Assembly (NCBI GenBank): GCA_964057225.1
Contig: OZ059900.1
Coordinates: 19,545,638-19,609,637, forward strand
DNA from: Auanema rhodensis
Taxonomy: Eukaryota; Nematoda; Chromadorea; Rhabditida; Rhabditidae
DNA: 64,000 bases
Direction of reading: 5' to 3'
Positions 27,040 to 40,707 of the stretch are shown in pieces. Both the position numbers and the translations under genes were made by a program. A model generated the notes under the pieces. It was given only the letters and a program-made list of their open reading frames with translations. It ran no database searches and had not been told where the DNA came from. Within the stretch, counting starts at the first letter, position 1, and the number at the start of each line of letters is the position of its first letter.

Positions 27040-30000
27040 TACAAAAACACAGTATTTCCCATGAGAAATATTTTATTATGCTGGAAAACCAGTTTTTGGA
27101 AATTTCGCTGTAAACAAGGTTTTGACTTACGATTTCATGTGTTCAAACTCATGCAATGTCAATGAAACCTAGCTCAAAATTGTTCGTACAACGTCTAGTT
27201 CCACTTTCACGACAAAAAAACAGGGGTTAGAAAATTAAGGAAATTAGCATATTCTGAGGGCACGCCCCTTATGGCTAATATTGATTAAATCGATTTTTGT
27301 TCATATGAGTCGTCAAATGCAACGAATTTCAGCGTGTTACATACTAAAATGAAGCATTTTACATGCTGAACACTAGAAAAATACAAAAACACAGTATTTC
27401 CCATGAGAAATATTTTATTATGCTGGAAAACCAGTTTTTGGAAATTTCGCTGTAAACAAGGTTTTGACTTACGATTTCATGTGTTCAAACTCATGCAATG
27501 TCAATGAAACCTAGCTCAAAATTGTTCGTACAACGTCTAGTTCCACTTTCACGACTAAAAAACAGGGGTTAGAAAATTAAGGAAATTAGCATATTCTGAG
27601 GGCACGCCCCTTATGGCTAATATTGATTAAATCGATTTTTGTTCATATGAGTCGTCAAATGCAACGAATTTCAGCGTGTTACATACTAAAATGAAGCATT
27701 TTACATGCTGAACACTAGAAAAATACAAAAACACAGTATTTCCCATGAGAAATATTTTATTATGCTGGAAAACCAGTTTTTGGAAATTTCGCTGTAAACA
27801 AGGTTTTGACTTACGATTTCATGTGTTCAAACTCATGCAATGTCAATGAAACCCAGCTCAAAATTGTTCGTACAACGTCTAGTTCCACTTTCACGACAAA
27901 AAAACAGGGGTTAGAAAATTAAGGAAATTAGCATATTCTGAGGGCACGCCCCTTATGGCTAATATTGATTAAATCGATTTTTGTTCATATGAGTCGTCAA
28001 ATGCAACGAATTTCAGCGTGTTACATACTAAAATGAAGCATTTTACATGCTGAACACTAGAAAAATACAAAAACACAGTATTTCCCATGAGAAATATTTT
28101 ATTATGCTGGAAAACCAGTTTTTGGAAATTTCGCTGTAAACAAGGTTTTGACTTACGATTTCATGTGTTCAAACTCATGCAATGTCAATGAAACCTAGCT
28201 CAAAATTGTTCGTACAACGTCTAGTTCCACTTTCACGACAAAAAAACAGGGGTTAGAAAATTAAGGAAATTAGCATATTCTGAGGGCACGCCCCTTATGG
28301 CTAATATTGATTAAATCGATTTTTGTTCATATGAGTCGTCAAATGCAACGAATTTCAGCGTGTTACATACTAAAATGAAGCATTTTACATGCTGAACACT
28401 AGAAAAATACAAAAACACAGTATTTCCCATGAGAAATATTTTATTATGCTGGAAAACCAGTTTTTGGAAATTTCGCTGTAAACAAGGTTTTGACTTACGA
28501 TTTCATGTGTTCAAACTCATGCAATGTCAATGAAACCCAGCTCAAAATTGTTCGTACAACGTCTAGTTCCACTTTCACGACAAAAAAACAGGGGTTAGAA
28601 AATTAAGGAAATTAGCATATTCTGAGGGCACGCCCCTTATGGCTAATATTGATTAAATCGATTTTTGTTCATATGAGTCGTCAAATGCAACGAATTTCAG
28701 CGTGTTACATACTAAAATGAAGCATTTCACATGCTGAACACTAGAAAAATACAAAAACACAGTATTTCCCATGAGAAATATTTTATTATGCTGGAAAACC
28801 AGTTTTTGGAAATTTCGCTGTAAACAAGGTTTTGACTTACGATTTCATGTGTTCAAACTCATGCAATGTCAATGAAACCTAGCTCAAAATTGTTCGTACA
28901 ACGTCTAGTTCCACTTTCACGACAAAAAAACAGGGGTTAGAAAATTAAGGAAATTAGCATATTCTGAGGGCACGCCCCTTATGGCTAATATTGATTAAAT
29001 CGATTTTTGTTCATATGAGTCGTCAAATGCAACGAATTTCAGCGTGTTACATACTAAAATGAAGCATTTTACATGCTGAACACTAGAAAAATACAAAAAC
29101 ACAGTATTTCCCATGAGAAATATTTTATTATGCTGGAAAACCAGTTTTTGGAAATTTCGCTGTAAACAAGGTTTTGACTTACGATTTCATGTGTTCAAAC
29201 TCATGCAATGTCAATGAAACCCAGCTCAAAATTGTTCGTACAACGTCTAGTTCCACTTTCACGACAAAAAAACAGGGGTTAGAAAATTAAGGAAATTAGC
29301 ATATTCTGAGGGCACGCCCCTTATGGCTAATATTGATTAAATCGATTTTTGTTCATATGAGTCGTCAAATGCAACGAATTTCAGCGTGTTACATACTAAA
29401 ATGAAGCATTTTACATGCTGAACACTAGAAAAATACAAAAACACAGTATTTCCCATGAGAAATATTTTATTATGCTGGAAAACCAGTTTTTGGAAATTTC
29501 GCTGTAAACAAGGTTTTGACTTACGATTTCATGTGTTCAAACTCATGCAATGTCAATGAAACCTAGCTCAAAATTGTTCGTACAACGTCTAGTTCCACTT
29601 TCACGACAAAAAAACAGGGGTTAGAAAATTAAGGAAATTAGCATATTCTGAGGGCACGCCCCTTATGGCTAATATTGATTAAATCGATTTTTGTTCATAT
29701 GAGTCGTCAAATGCAACGAATTTCAGCGTGTTACATACTAAAATGAAGCATTTTACATGCTGAACACTAGAAAAATACAAAAACACAGTATTTCCCATGA
29801 GAAATATTTTATTATGCTGGAAAACCAGTTTTTGGAAATTTCGCTGTAAACAAGGTTTTGACTTACGATTTCATGTGTTCAAACTCATGCAATGTCAATG
29901 AAACCTAGCTCAAAATTGTTCGTACAACGTCTAGTTCCACTTTCACGACAAAAAAACAGGGGTTAGAAAATTAAGGAAATTAGCATATTCTGAGGGCACG

Positions 30001-33000
30001 CCCCTTATGGCTAATATTGATTAAATCGATTTTTGTTCATATGAGTCGTCAAATGCAACGAATTTCAGCGTGTTACATACTAAAATGAAGCATTTTACAT
30101 GCTGAACACTAGAAAAATACAAAAACACAGTATTTCCCATGAGAAATATTTTATTATGCTGGAAAACCAGTTTTTGGAAATTTCGCTGTAAACAAGGTTT
30201 TGACTTACGATTTCATGTGTTCAAACTCATGCAATGTCAATGAAACCTAGCTCAAAATTGTTCGTACAACGTCTAGTTCCACTTTCACGACAAAAAAACA
30301 GGGGTTAGAAAATTAAGGAAATTAGCATATTCTGAGGGCACGCCCCTTATGGCTAATATTGATTAAATCGATTTTTGTTCATATGAGTCGTCAAATGCAA
30401 CGAATTTCAGCGTGTTACATACTAAAATGAAGCATTTTACATGCTGAACACTAGAAAAATACAAAAACACAGTATTTCCCATGAGAAATATTTTATTATG
30501 CTGGAAAACCAGTTTTTGGAAATTTCGCTGTAAACAAGGTTTTGACTTACGATTTCATGTGTTCAAACTCATGCAATGTCAATGAAACCCAGCTCAAAAT
30601 TGTTCGTACAACGTCTAGTTCCACTTTCACGACAAAAAAACAGGGGTTAGAAAATTAAGGAAATTAGCATATTCTGAGGGCACGCCCCTTATGGCTAATA
30701 TTGATTAAATCGATTTTTGTTCATATGAGTCGTCAAATGCAACGAATTTCAGCGTGTTACATACTAAAATGAAGCATTTCACATGCTGAACACTAGAAAA
30801 ATACAAAAACACAGTATTTCCCATGAGAAATATTTTATTATGCTGGAAAACCAGTTTTTGGAAATTTCGCTGTAAACAAGGTTTTGACTTACGATTTCAT
30901 GTGTTCAAACTCATGCAATGTCAATGAAACCTAGCTCAAAATTGTTCGTACAACGTCTAGTTCCACTTTCACGACAAAAAAACAGGGGTTAGAAAATTAA
31001 GGAAATTAGCATATTCTGAGGGCACGCCCCTTATGGCTAATATTGATTAAATCGATTTTTGTTCATATGAGTCGTCAAATGCAACGAATTTCAGCGTGTT
31101 ACATACTAAAATGAAGCATTTTACATGCTGAACACTAGAAAAATACAAAAACACAGTATTTCCCATGAGAAATATTTTATTATGCTGGAAAACCAGTTTT
31201 TGGAAATTTCGCTGTAAACAAGGTTTTGACTTACGATTTCATGTGTTCAAACTCATGCAATGTCAATGAAACCCAGCTCAAAATTGTTCGTACAACGTCT
31301 AGTTCCACTTTCACGACAAAAAAACAGGGGTTAGAAAATTAAGGAAATTAGCATATTCTGAGGGCACGCCCCTTATGGCTAATATTGATTAAATCGATTT
31401 TTGTTCATATGAGTCGTCAAATGCAACGAATTTCAGCGTGTTACATACTAAAATGAAGCATTTTACATGCTGAACACTAGAAAAATACAAAAACACAGTA
31501 TTTCCCATGAGAAATATTTTATTATGCTGGAAAACCAGTTTTTGGAAATTTCGCTGTAAACAAGGTTTTGACTTACGATTTCATGTGTTCAAACTCATGC
31601 AATGTCAATGAAACCTAGCTCAAAATTGTTCGTACAACGTCTAGTTCCACTTTCACGACAAAAAAACAGGGGTTAGAAAATTAAGGAAATTAGCATATTC
31701 TGAGGGCACGCCCCTTATGGCTAATATTGATTAAATCGATTTTTGTTCATATGAGTCGTCAAATGCAACGAATTTCAGCGTGTTACATACTAAAATGAAG
31801 CATTTTACATGCTGAACACTAGAAAAATACAAAAACACAGTATTTCCCATGAGAAATATTTTATTATGCTGGAAAACCAGTTTTTGGAAATTTCGCTGTA
31901 AACAAGGTTTTGACTTACGATTTCATGTGTTCAAACTCATGCAATGTCAATGAAACCTAGCTCAAAATTGTTCGTACAACGTCTAGTTCCACTTTCACGA
32001 CAAAAAAACAGGGGTTAGAAAATTAAGGAAATTAGCATATTCTGAGGGCACGCCCCTTATGGCTAATATTGATTAAATCGATTTTTGTTCATATGAGTCG
32101 TCAAATGCAACGAATTTCAGCGTGTTACATACTAAAAAGAAGCATTTTACATGCTGAACACTAGAAAAATACAAAAACACAGTATTTCCCATGAGAAATA
32201 TTTTATTATGCTGGAAAACCAGTTTTTGGAAATTTCGCTGTAAACAAGGTTTTGACTTACGATTTCATGTGTTCAAACTCATGCAATGTCAATGAAACCT
32301 AGCTCAAAATTGTTCGTACAACGTCTAGTTCCACTTTCACGACTAAAAAACAGGGGTTAGAAAATTAAGGAAATTAGCATATTCTGAGGGCACGCCCCTT
32401 ATGGCTAATATTGATTAAATCGATTTTTGTTCATATGAGTCGTCAAATGCAACGAATTTCAGCGTGTTACATACTAAAATGAAGCATTTTACATGCTGAA
32501 CACTAGAAAAATACAAAAACACAGTATTTCCCATGAGAAATATTTTATTATGCTGGAAAACCAGTTTTTGGAAATTTCGCTGTAAACAAGGTTTTGACTT
32601 ACGATTTCATGTGTTCAAACTCATGCAATGTCAATGAAACCCAGCTCAAAATTGTTCGTACAACGTCTAGTTCCACTTTCACGACAAAAAAACAGGGGTT
32701 AGAAAATTAAGGAAATTAGCATATTCTGAGGGCACGCCCCTTATGGCTAATATTGATTAAATCGATTTTTGTTCATATGAGTCGTCAAATGCAACGAATT
32801 TCAGCGTGTTACATACTAAAATGAAGCATTTTACATGCTGAACACTAGAAAAATACAAAAACACAGTATTTCCCATGAGAAATATTTTATTATGCTGGAA
32901 AACCAGTTTTTGGAAATTTCGCTGTAAACAAGGTTTTGACTTACGATTTCATGTGTTCAAACTCATGCAATGTCAATGAAACCTAGCTCAAAATTGTTCG

Positions 33001-35836
33001 TACAACGTCTAGTTCCACTTTCACGACAAAAAAACAGGGGTTAGAAAATTAAGGAAATTAGCATATTCTGAGGGCACGCCCCTTATGGCTAATATTGATT
33101 AAATCGATTTTTGTTCATATGAGTCGTCAAATGCAACGAATTTCAGCGTGTTACATACTAAAATGAAGCATTTTACATGCTGAACACTAGAAAAATACAA
33201 AAACACAGTATTTCCCATGAGAAATATTTTATTATGCTGGAAAACCAGTTTTTGGAAATTTCGCTGTAAACAAGGTTTTGACTTACGATTTCATGTGTTC
33301 AAACTCATGCAATGTCAATGAAACCTAGCTCAAAATTGTTCGTACAACGTCTAGTTCCACTTTCACGACAAAAAAACAGGGGTTAGAAAATTAAGGAAAT
33401 TAGCATATTCTGAGGGCACGCCCCTTATGGCTAATATTGATTAAATCGATTTTTGTTCATATGAGTCGTCAAATGCAACGAATTTCAGCGTGTTACATAC
33501 TAAAATGAAGCATTTTACATGCTGAACACTAGAAAAATACAAAAACACAGTATTTCCCATGAGAAATATTTTATTATGCTGGAAAACCAGTTTTTGGAAA
33601 TTTCGCTGTAAACAAGGTTTTGACTTACGATTTCATGTGTTCAAACTCATGCAATGTCAATGAAACCTAGCTCAAAATTGTTCGTACAACGTCTAGTTCC
33701 ACTTTCACGACTAAAAAACAGGGGTTAGAAAATTAAGGAAATTAGCATATTCTGAGGGCACGCCCCTTATGGCTAATATTGATTAAATCGATTTTTGTTC
33801 ATATGAGTCGTCAAATGCAACGAATTTCAGCGTGTTACATACTAAAATGAAGCATTTTACATGCTGAACACTAGAAAAATACAAAAACACAGTATTTCCC
33901 ATGAGAAATATTTTATTATGCTGGAAAACCAGTTTTTGGAAATTTCGCTGTAAACAAGGTTTTGACTTACGATTTCATGTGTTCAAACTCATGCAATGTC
34001 AATGAAACCCAGCTCAAAATTGTTCGTACAACGTCTAGTTCCACTTTCACGACAAAAAAACAGGGGTTAGAAAATTAAGGAAATTAGCATATTCTGAGGG
34101 CACGCCCCTTATGGCTAATATTGATTAAATCGATTTTTGTTCATATGAGTCGTCAAATGCAACGAATTTCAGCGTGTTACATACTAAAATGAAGCATTTT
34201 ACATGCTGAACACTAGAAAAATACAAAAACACAGTATTTCCCATGAGAAATATTTTATTATGCTGGAAAACCAGTTTTTGGAAATTTCGCTGTAAACAAG
34301 GTTTTGACTTACGATTTCATGTGTTCAAACTCATGCAATGTCAATGAAACCTAGCTCAAAATTGTTCGTACAACGTCTAGTTCCACTTTCACGACAAAAA
34401 AACAGGGGTTAGAAAATTAAGGAAATTAGCATATTCTGAGGGCACGCCCCTTATGGCTAATATTGATTAAATCGATTTTTGTTCATATGAGTCGTCAAAT
34501 GCAACGAATTTCAGCGTGTTACATACTAAAATGAAGCATTTTACATGCTGAACACTAGAAAAATACAAAAACACAGTATTTCCCATGAGAAATATTTTAT
34601 TATGCTGGAAAACCAGTTTTTGGAAATTTCGCTGTAAACAAGGTTTTGACTTACGATTTCATGTGTTCAAACTCATGCAATGTCAATGAAACCCAGCTCA
34701 AAATTGTTCGTACAACGTCTAGTTCCACTTTCACGACAAAAAAACAGGGGTTAGAAAATTAAGGAAATTAGCATATTCTGAGGGCACGCCCCTTATGGCT
34801 AATATTGATTAAATCGATTTTTGTTCATATGAGTCGTCAAATGCAACGAATTTCAGCGTGTTACATACTAAAATGAAGCATTTTACATGCTGAACACTAG
34901 AAAAATACAAAAACACAGTATTTCCCATGAGAAATATTTTATTATGCTGGAAAACCAGTTTTTGGAAATTTCGCTGTAAACAAGGTTTTGACTTACGATT
35001 TCATGTGTTCAAACTCATGCAATGTCAATGAAACCTAGCTCAAAATTGTTCGTACAACGTCTAGTTCCACTTTCACGACAAAAAAACAGGGGTTAGAAAA
35101 TTAAGGAAATTAGCATATTCTGAGGGCACGCCCCTTATGGCTAATATTGATTAAATCGATTTTTGTTCATATGAGTCGTCAAATGCAACGAATTTCAGCG
35201 TGTTACATACTAAAATGAAGCATTTTACATGCTGAACACTAGAAAAATACAAAAACACAGTATTTCCCATGAGAAATATTTTATTATGCTGGAAAACCAG
35301 TTTTTGGAAATTTCGCTGTAAACAAGGTTTTGACTTACGATTTCATGTGTTCAAACTCATGCAATGTCAATGAAACCCAGCTCAAAATTGTTCGTACAAC
35401 GTCTAGTTCCACTTTCACGACAAAAAAACAGGGGTTAGAAAATTAAGGAAATTAGCATATTCTGAGGGCACGCCCCTTATGGCTAATATTGATTAAATCG
35501 ATTTTTGTTCATATGAGTCGTCAAATGCAACGAATTTCAGCGTGTTACATACTAAAATGAAGCATTTTACATGCTGAACACTAGAAAAATACAAAAACAC
35601 AGTATTTCCCATGAGAAATATTTTATTATGCTGGAAAACCAGTTTTTGGAAATTTCGCTGTAAACAAGGTTTTGACTTACGATTTCATGTGTTCAAACTC
35701 ATGCAATGTCAATGAAACCTAGCTCAAAATTGTTCGTACAACGTCTAGTTCCACTTTCACGACAAAAAAACAGGGGTTAGAAAATTAAGGAAATTAGCAT
35801 ATTCTGAGGGCACGCCCCTTATGGCTAATATTGATT
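27040..35836 (+). repeat. Homogenised end of block A
   Basis: Across about 26 monomers most subtype markers of the left part are gone: I see no taatac, aatac, cctac, ctgg, ctA9, cccttt or ccccct copies. Remaining variation is mainly phase 131 (cctagc or cccagc, often alternating, as in 33880-35836), tttcac in copies 28408 and 30460, and ctA6 in copies 27382, 32170 and 33538. One private change, ctaaaaagaagc, lies near 32135. This looks like recent local amplification of one or two monomer types next to the orientation switch. Confidence 0.85.
35835..35836. other. Orientation junction 1: forward to inverted
   Basis: Forward sequence ends in ggctaatattgatt (phase 247), where aaatcg should follow. 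The inverted array begins at the tttt of ttttgtatttttctag, about phase 7 read backwards. The tt at 35835-35836 can belong to either side, so shared sequence is 2 bp. No filler or unique DNA is present. The flanking monomers belong to different subfamilies, so this is not a simple flip of neighbouring copies. Confidence 0.95.
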
Positions 35837-37529
35837 TTGTATTTTTCTAGTGTTCAGCATGTAAAATGCTTCATTTTAGTATGTAACACGCTGAAATTCG
35901 TTGCATTTGACGACTCATATGAACAAAAATCGATTTAATCAATATTAGCCATAAGGGGCGTACCCTCAGAATATGCTAATTTCCTTAATTTTCTAACCCC
36001 TGTTTTTTTGTCGTGAAAGTGGGACTAGACGTTGTACGAACAATTTTGAGCTAGGTTTCATTGACATTGCATGAGTTTGAACACATGAAATCGTAAGTCA
36101 AAACCTTGTTTACAGCGAAATTTCCAAAAACTGGTTTTCCAGCATAATAAAATATTTCTCATGGGAAATACTGTGTTTTTGTATTTTTCTAGTGTTCAGC
36201 ATGTAAAATGCTTCATTTTAGTATGTAACACGCTGAAATTCGTTGCATTTGACGACTCATATGAACAAAAATCGATTTAATCAATATTAGCCATAAGGGG
36301 CGTGCCCTCAGAATATGCTAATTTCCTTAATTTTCTAACCCCTGTTTTTTTGTCGTGAAAGTGGAACTAGACGTTGTACGAACAATTTTGAGCTAGGTTT
36401 CATTGACATTGCATGAGTTTGAACACATGAAATCGTAAGTCAAAACCTTGTTTACAGCGAAATTTCCAAAAACTGGTTTTCCAGCATAATAAAATATTTC
36501 TCATGGGAAATACTGTGTTTTTGTATTTTTCTAGTGTTCAGCATGTAAAATGCTTCATTTTAGTATGTAACACGCTGAAATTCGTTGCATTTGACGACTC
36601 ATATGAACAAAAATCGATTTAATCAATATTAGCCATAAGGGGCGTGCCCTCAGAATATGCTAATTTCCTTAATTTTCTAACCCCTGTTTTTTGGCCGTGA
36701 AAGTGGGACTAGACGTTGTACAAACACTTTTGAGCTAGGTTTTATTGACATTGCATGAGTTTGAACACATGAAATCGTAAGTCAAAACCTTGTTTACAGC
36801 GAAATTTCCAAAAACTGGTTTTCCAGCATAATAAAATATTTCTCATGGGAAATACTGTGTTTTTGTATTTTTCTAGTGTTCAGCATGTAAAATGCTTCAT
36901 TTTAGTATGTAACACGCTGAAATTCGTTGCATTTGACGACTCATATGAACAAAAATCGATTTAATCAATATTAGCCATAAGGGGCGTGCCCTCAGAATAT
37001 GCTAATTTCCTTAATTTTCTAACCCCTGTTTTTTTGTCGTGAAAGTGGGACTAGACGTTGTACGAACAATTTTGAGCTAGGTTTCATTGACATTGCATGA
37101 GTTTGAACACATGAAATCGTAAGTCAAAACCTTGTTTACAGCGAAATTTCCAAAAACTGGTTTTCCAGCATAATAAAATATTTCTCATGGGAAATACTGT
37201 GTTTTTGTATTTTTTTAGTGTTCAGCATGTAAAATGCTTCATTTTAGTATGTAACACGCTGAAATTCGTTGCATTTGACGACTCATATGAACAAAAATCG
37301 ATTTAATCAATATTAGCCATAAGGGGCGTGCCCTCAGAATATGCTAATTCCCTTAATTTTCTAACCCCTGTTTTTTTGTCGTGAAAGTGGAACTAGACGT
37401 TGTACAAACAATTTTGAGCTAGGTTTCATTGACATTGCATGAGTTTGAACACATGAAATCGTAAGTCAAAACCTTGTTTACAGCGAAATTTCCAAAAACT
37501 GGTTTTCCAGCATAATAAAATATTTCTCA

Positions 37530-38912
37530 TGGGAAATACTGTGTTTTTGTATTTTTCTAGTGTTCAGCATGTAAAATGCTTCATTTTAGTATGTAACACG
37601 CTGAAATTCGTTGCATTTGACGACTCATATTAACAAAAATCGATTTAATCAATATTAGCCATAAGGGGCGTGCCCTCAGAATATGCTAATTTCCTTAATT
37701 TTCTAACCCCTGTTTTTTTGTCGTGAAAGTGGAACTAGACGTTGTACGAACAATTTTGAGCTAGGTTTCATTGACATTGCATGAGTTTGAACACATGAAA
37801 TCGTAAGTCAAAACCTTGTTTACAGCGAAATTTCCAAAAACTGGTTTTCCAGCATAATAAAATATTTCTCATGGGAAATACTGTGTTTTTGTATTTTTCT
37901 AGTGTTCAGCATGTAAAATACTTCATTTTAGTATGTAACACGCTGAAATTCGTTGCATTTGACGACTCATATGAACAAAAATCGATTTAATCAATATTAG
38001 CCATAAGGGGCGTGCCCTCAGAATATGCTAATTCCCTTAATTTTCTAACCCCTGTTTTTTTGTCGTGAAAGTGGAACTAGACGTTGTACAAACAATTTTG
38101 AGCTAGGTTTCATTGACATTGCATGAGTTTGAACACATGAAATCGTAAGTCAAAACCTTGTTTACAGCGAAATTTCCAAAAACTGGTTTTCCAGCATAAT
38201 AAAATATTTCTCATGGGAAATACTGTGTTTTTGTATTTTTCTAGTGTTCAGCATGTAAAATGCTTCATTTTAGTATGTAACACGCTGAAATTCGTTGCAT
38301 TTGACGACTCATATTAACAAAAATCGATTTAATCAATATTAGCCATAAGGGGCGTGCCCTCAGAATATGCTAATTTCCTTAATTTTCTAACCCCTGTTTT
38401 TTTGTCGTGAAAGTGGAACTAGACGTTGTACGAACAATTTTGAGCTAGGTTTCATTGACATTGCATGAGTTTGAACACATGAAATCGTAAGTCAAAACCT
38501 TGTTTACAGCGAAATTTCCAAAAACTGGTTTTCCAGCATAATAAAATATTTCTCATGGGAAATACTGTGTTTTTGTATTTTTCTAGTGTTCAGCATGTAA
38601 AATACTTCATTTTAGTATGTAACACGCTGAAATTCGTTGCATTTGACGACTCATATGAACAAAAATCGATTTAATCAATATTAGCCATAAGGGGCGTGCC
38701 CTCAGAATATGCTAATTCCCTTAATTTTCTAACCCCTGTTTTTTTGTCGTGAAAGTGGAACTAGACGTTGTACGAACAATTTTGAGCTAGGTTTCATTGA
38801 CATTGCATGAGTTTGAACACATGAAATCGTAAGTCAAAACCTTGTTTACAGCGAAATTTCCAAAAACTGGTTTTCCAGCATAATAAAATATTTCTCATGG
38901 GAAATACTGTGT
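37530..38912 (-). repeat. 684-bp dimer duplicated in block B
   Basis: A two-monomer unit with atattaac (t at 37631 and 38315), then aaaatact with aattccctt (37916 and 38600), occurs twice at a spacing of exactly 684 bp. The copies differ at tacaaac against tacgaac in their second monomers. It fills the gap between the two copies of the nine-monomer repeat, so part of that period seems to have been created by this dimer duplication. Confidence 0.87.
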
Positions 38913-40707
38913 TTTTGTATTTTTCTAGTGTTCAGCATGTAAAATGCTTCATTTTAGTATGTAACACGCTGAAATTCGTTGCATTTGACGACTCATATGA
39001 ACAAAAATCGATTTAATCAATATTAGCCATAAGGGGCGTACCCTCAGAATATGCTAATTTCCTTAATTTTCTAACCCCTGTTTTTTTGTCGTGAAAGTGG
39101 GACTAGACGTTGTACGAACAATTTTGAGCTAGGTTTCATTGACATTGCATGAGTTTGAACACATGAAATCGTAAGTCAAAACCTTGTTTACAGCGAAATT
39201 TCCAAAAACTGGTTTTCCAGCATAATAAAATATTTCTCATGGGAAATACTGTGTTTTTGTATTTTTCTAGTGTTCAGCATGTAAAATGCTTCATTTTAGT
39301 ATGTAACACGCTGAAATTCGTTGCATTTGACGACTCATATGAACAAAAATCGATTTAATCAATATTAGCCATAAGGGGCGTGCCCTCAGAATATGCTAAT
39401 TTCCTTAATTTTCTAACCCCTGTTTTTTTGTCGTGAAAGTGGAACTAGACGTTGTACGAACAATTTTGAGCTAGGTTTCATTGACATTGCATGAGTTTGA
39501 ACACATGAAATCGTAAGTCAAAACCTTGTTTACAGCGAAATTTCCAAAAACTGGTTTTCCAGCATAATAAAATATTTCTCATGGGAAATACTGTGTTTTT
39601 GTATTTTTCTAGTGTTCAGCATGTAAAATGCTTCATTTTAGTATGTAACACGCTGAAATTCGTTGCATTTGACGACTCATATGAACAAAAATCGATTTAA
39701 TCAATATTAGCCATAAGGGGCGTGCCCTCAGAATATGCTAATTTCCTTAATTTTCTAACCCCTGTTTTTTGGCCGTGAAAGTGGGACTAGACGTTGTACA
39801 AACACTTTTGAGCTAGGTTTTATTGACATTGCATGAGTTTGAACACATGAAATCGTAAGTCAAAACCTTGTTTACAGCGAAATTTCCAAAAACTGGTTTT
39901 CCAGCATAATAAAATATTTCTCATGGGAAATACTGTGTTTTTGTATTTTTCTAGTGTTCAGCATGTAAAATGCTTCATTTTAGTATGTAACACGCTGAAA
40001 TTCGTTGCATTTGACGACTCATATGAACAAAAATCGATTTAATCAATATTAGCCATAAGGGGCGTGCCCTCAGAATATGCTAATTTCCTTAATTTTCTAA
40101 CCCCTGTTTTTTTGTCGTGAAAGTGGGACTAGACGTTGTACGAACAATTTTGAGCTAGGTTTCATTGACATTGCATGAGTTTGAACACATGAAATCGTAA
40201 GTCAAAACCTTGTTTACAGCGAAATTTCCAAAAACTGGTTTTCCAGCATAATAAAATATTTCTCATGGGAAATACTGTGTTTTTGTATTTTTTTAGTGTT
40301 CAGCATGTAAAATGCTTCATTTTAGTATGTAACACGCTGAAATTCGTTGCATTTGACGACTCATATGAACAAAAATCGATTTAATCAATATTAGCCATAA
40401 GGGGCGTGCCCTCAGAATATGCTAATTCCCTTAATTTTCTAACCCCTGTTTTTTTGTCGTGAAAGTGGAACTAGACGTTGTACAAACAATTTTGAGCTAG
40501 GTTTCATTGACATTGCATGAGTTTGAACACATGAAATCGTAAGTCAAAACCTTGTTTACAGCGAAATTTCCAAAAACTGGTTTTCCAGCATAATAAAATA
40601 TTTCTCATGGGAAATACTGTGTTTTTGTATTTTTCTAGTGTTCAGCATGTAAAATGCTTCATTTTAGTATGTAACACGCTGAAATTCGTTGCATTTGACG
40701 ACTCATA

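Larger units (their letters stand above)
1..35836 (+). repeat. Satellite block A: forward tandem array, 104.7 copies of a 342-bp monomer
   Basis: Head-to-tail copies begin at 1, 343, 685, 1027 and so on, each starting with tacaaaaacacag, and run without any unrelated insert to 35836. Ninety-seven of the 104 full copies are 342 bp; seven are 345 bp because of a longer A run. That accounts exactly for the observed start of the last, partial copy at 35590. Copies differ at a small set of recurrent sites and are otherwise nearly identical. Stop codons occur in all frames, so the block is non-coding. Markers found here and not noticed in the inverted block are the taatac form at phases 16/18, aat at 146-148, ctgg at 158 and cccagc at 131. 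The type of array (centromeric, pericentromeric or dispersed) cannot be decided from sequence alone. Confidence 0.98.
35835..40707 (-). repeat. Higher-order repeat in block B: nine-monomer (3078-bp) spacing
   Basis: Sequence 35835-37629 recurs at 38913-40707, exactly 9 x 342 bp later. Shared private markers are ggggcgtaccc (t at 35961 and 39039), ttggccgtg with caaacactttt and ggttttattg (ggcc at 36693 and 39771), and tttttttagtg in the fifth monomer. The match stops at the sixth monomer: atattaac at 37631 against atatgaac in the second copy. The first copy starts at or before the orientation junction. Confidence 0.9.

Noticed and set aside
1-35836. CRISPR-like regular repetition.
   Set aside because: The repeat unit is 342 bp and there are no unique spacers; this is ordinary tandem satellite.
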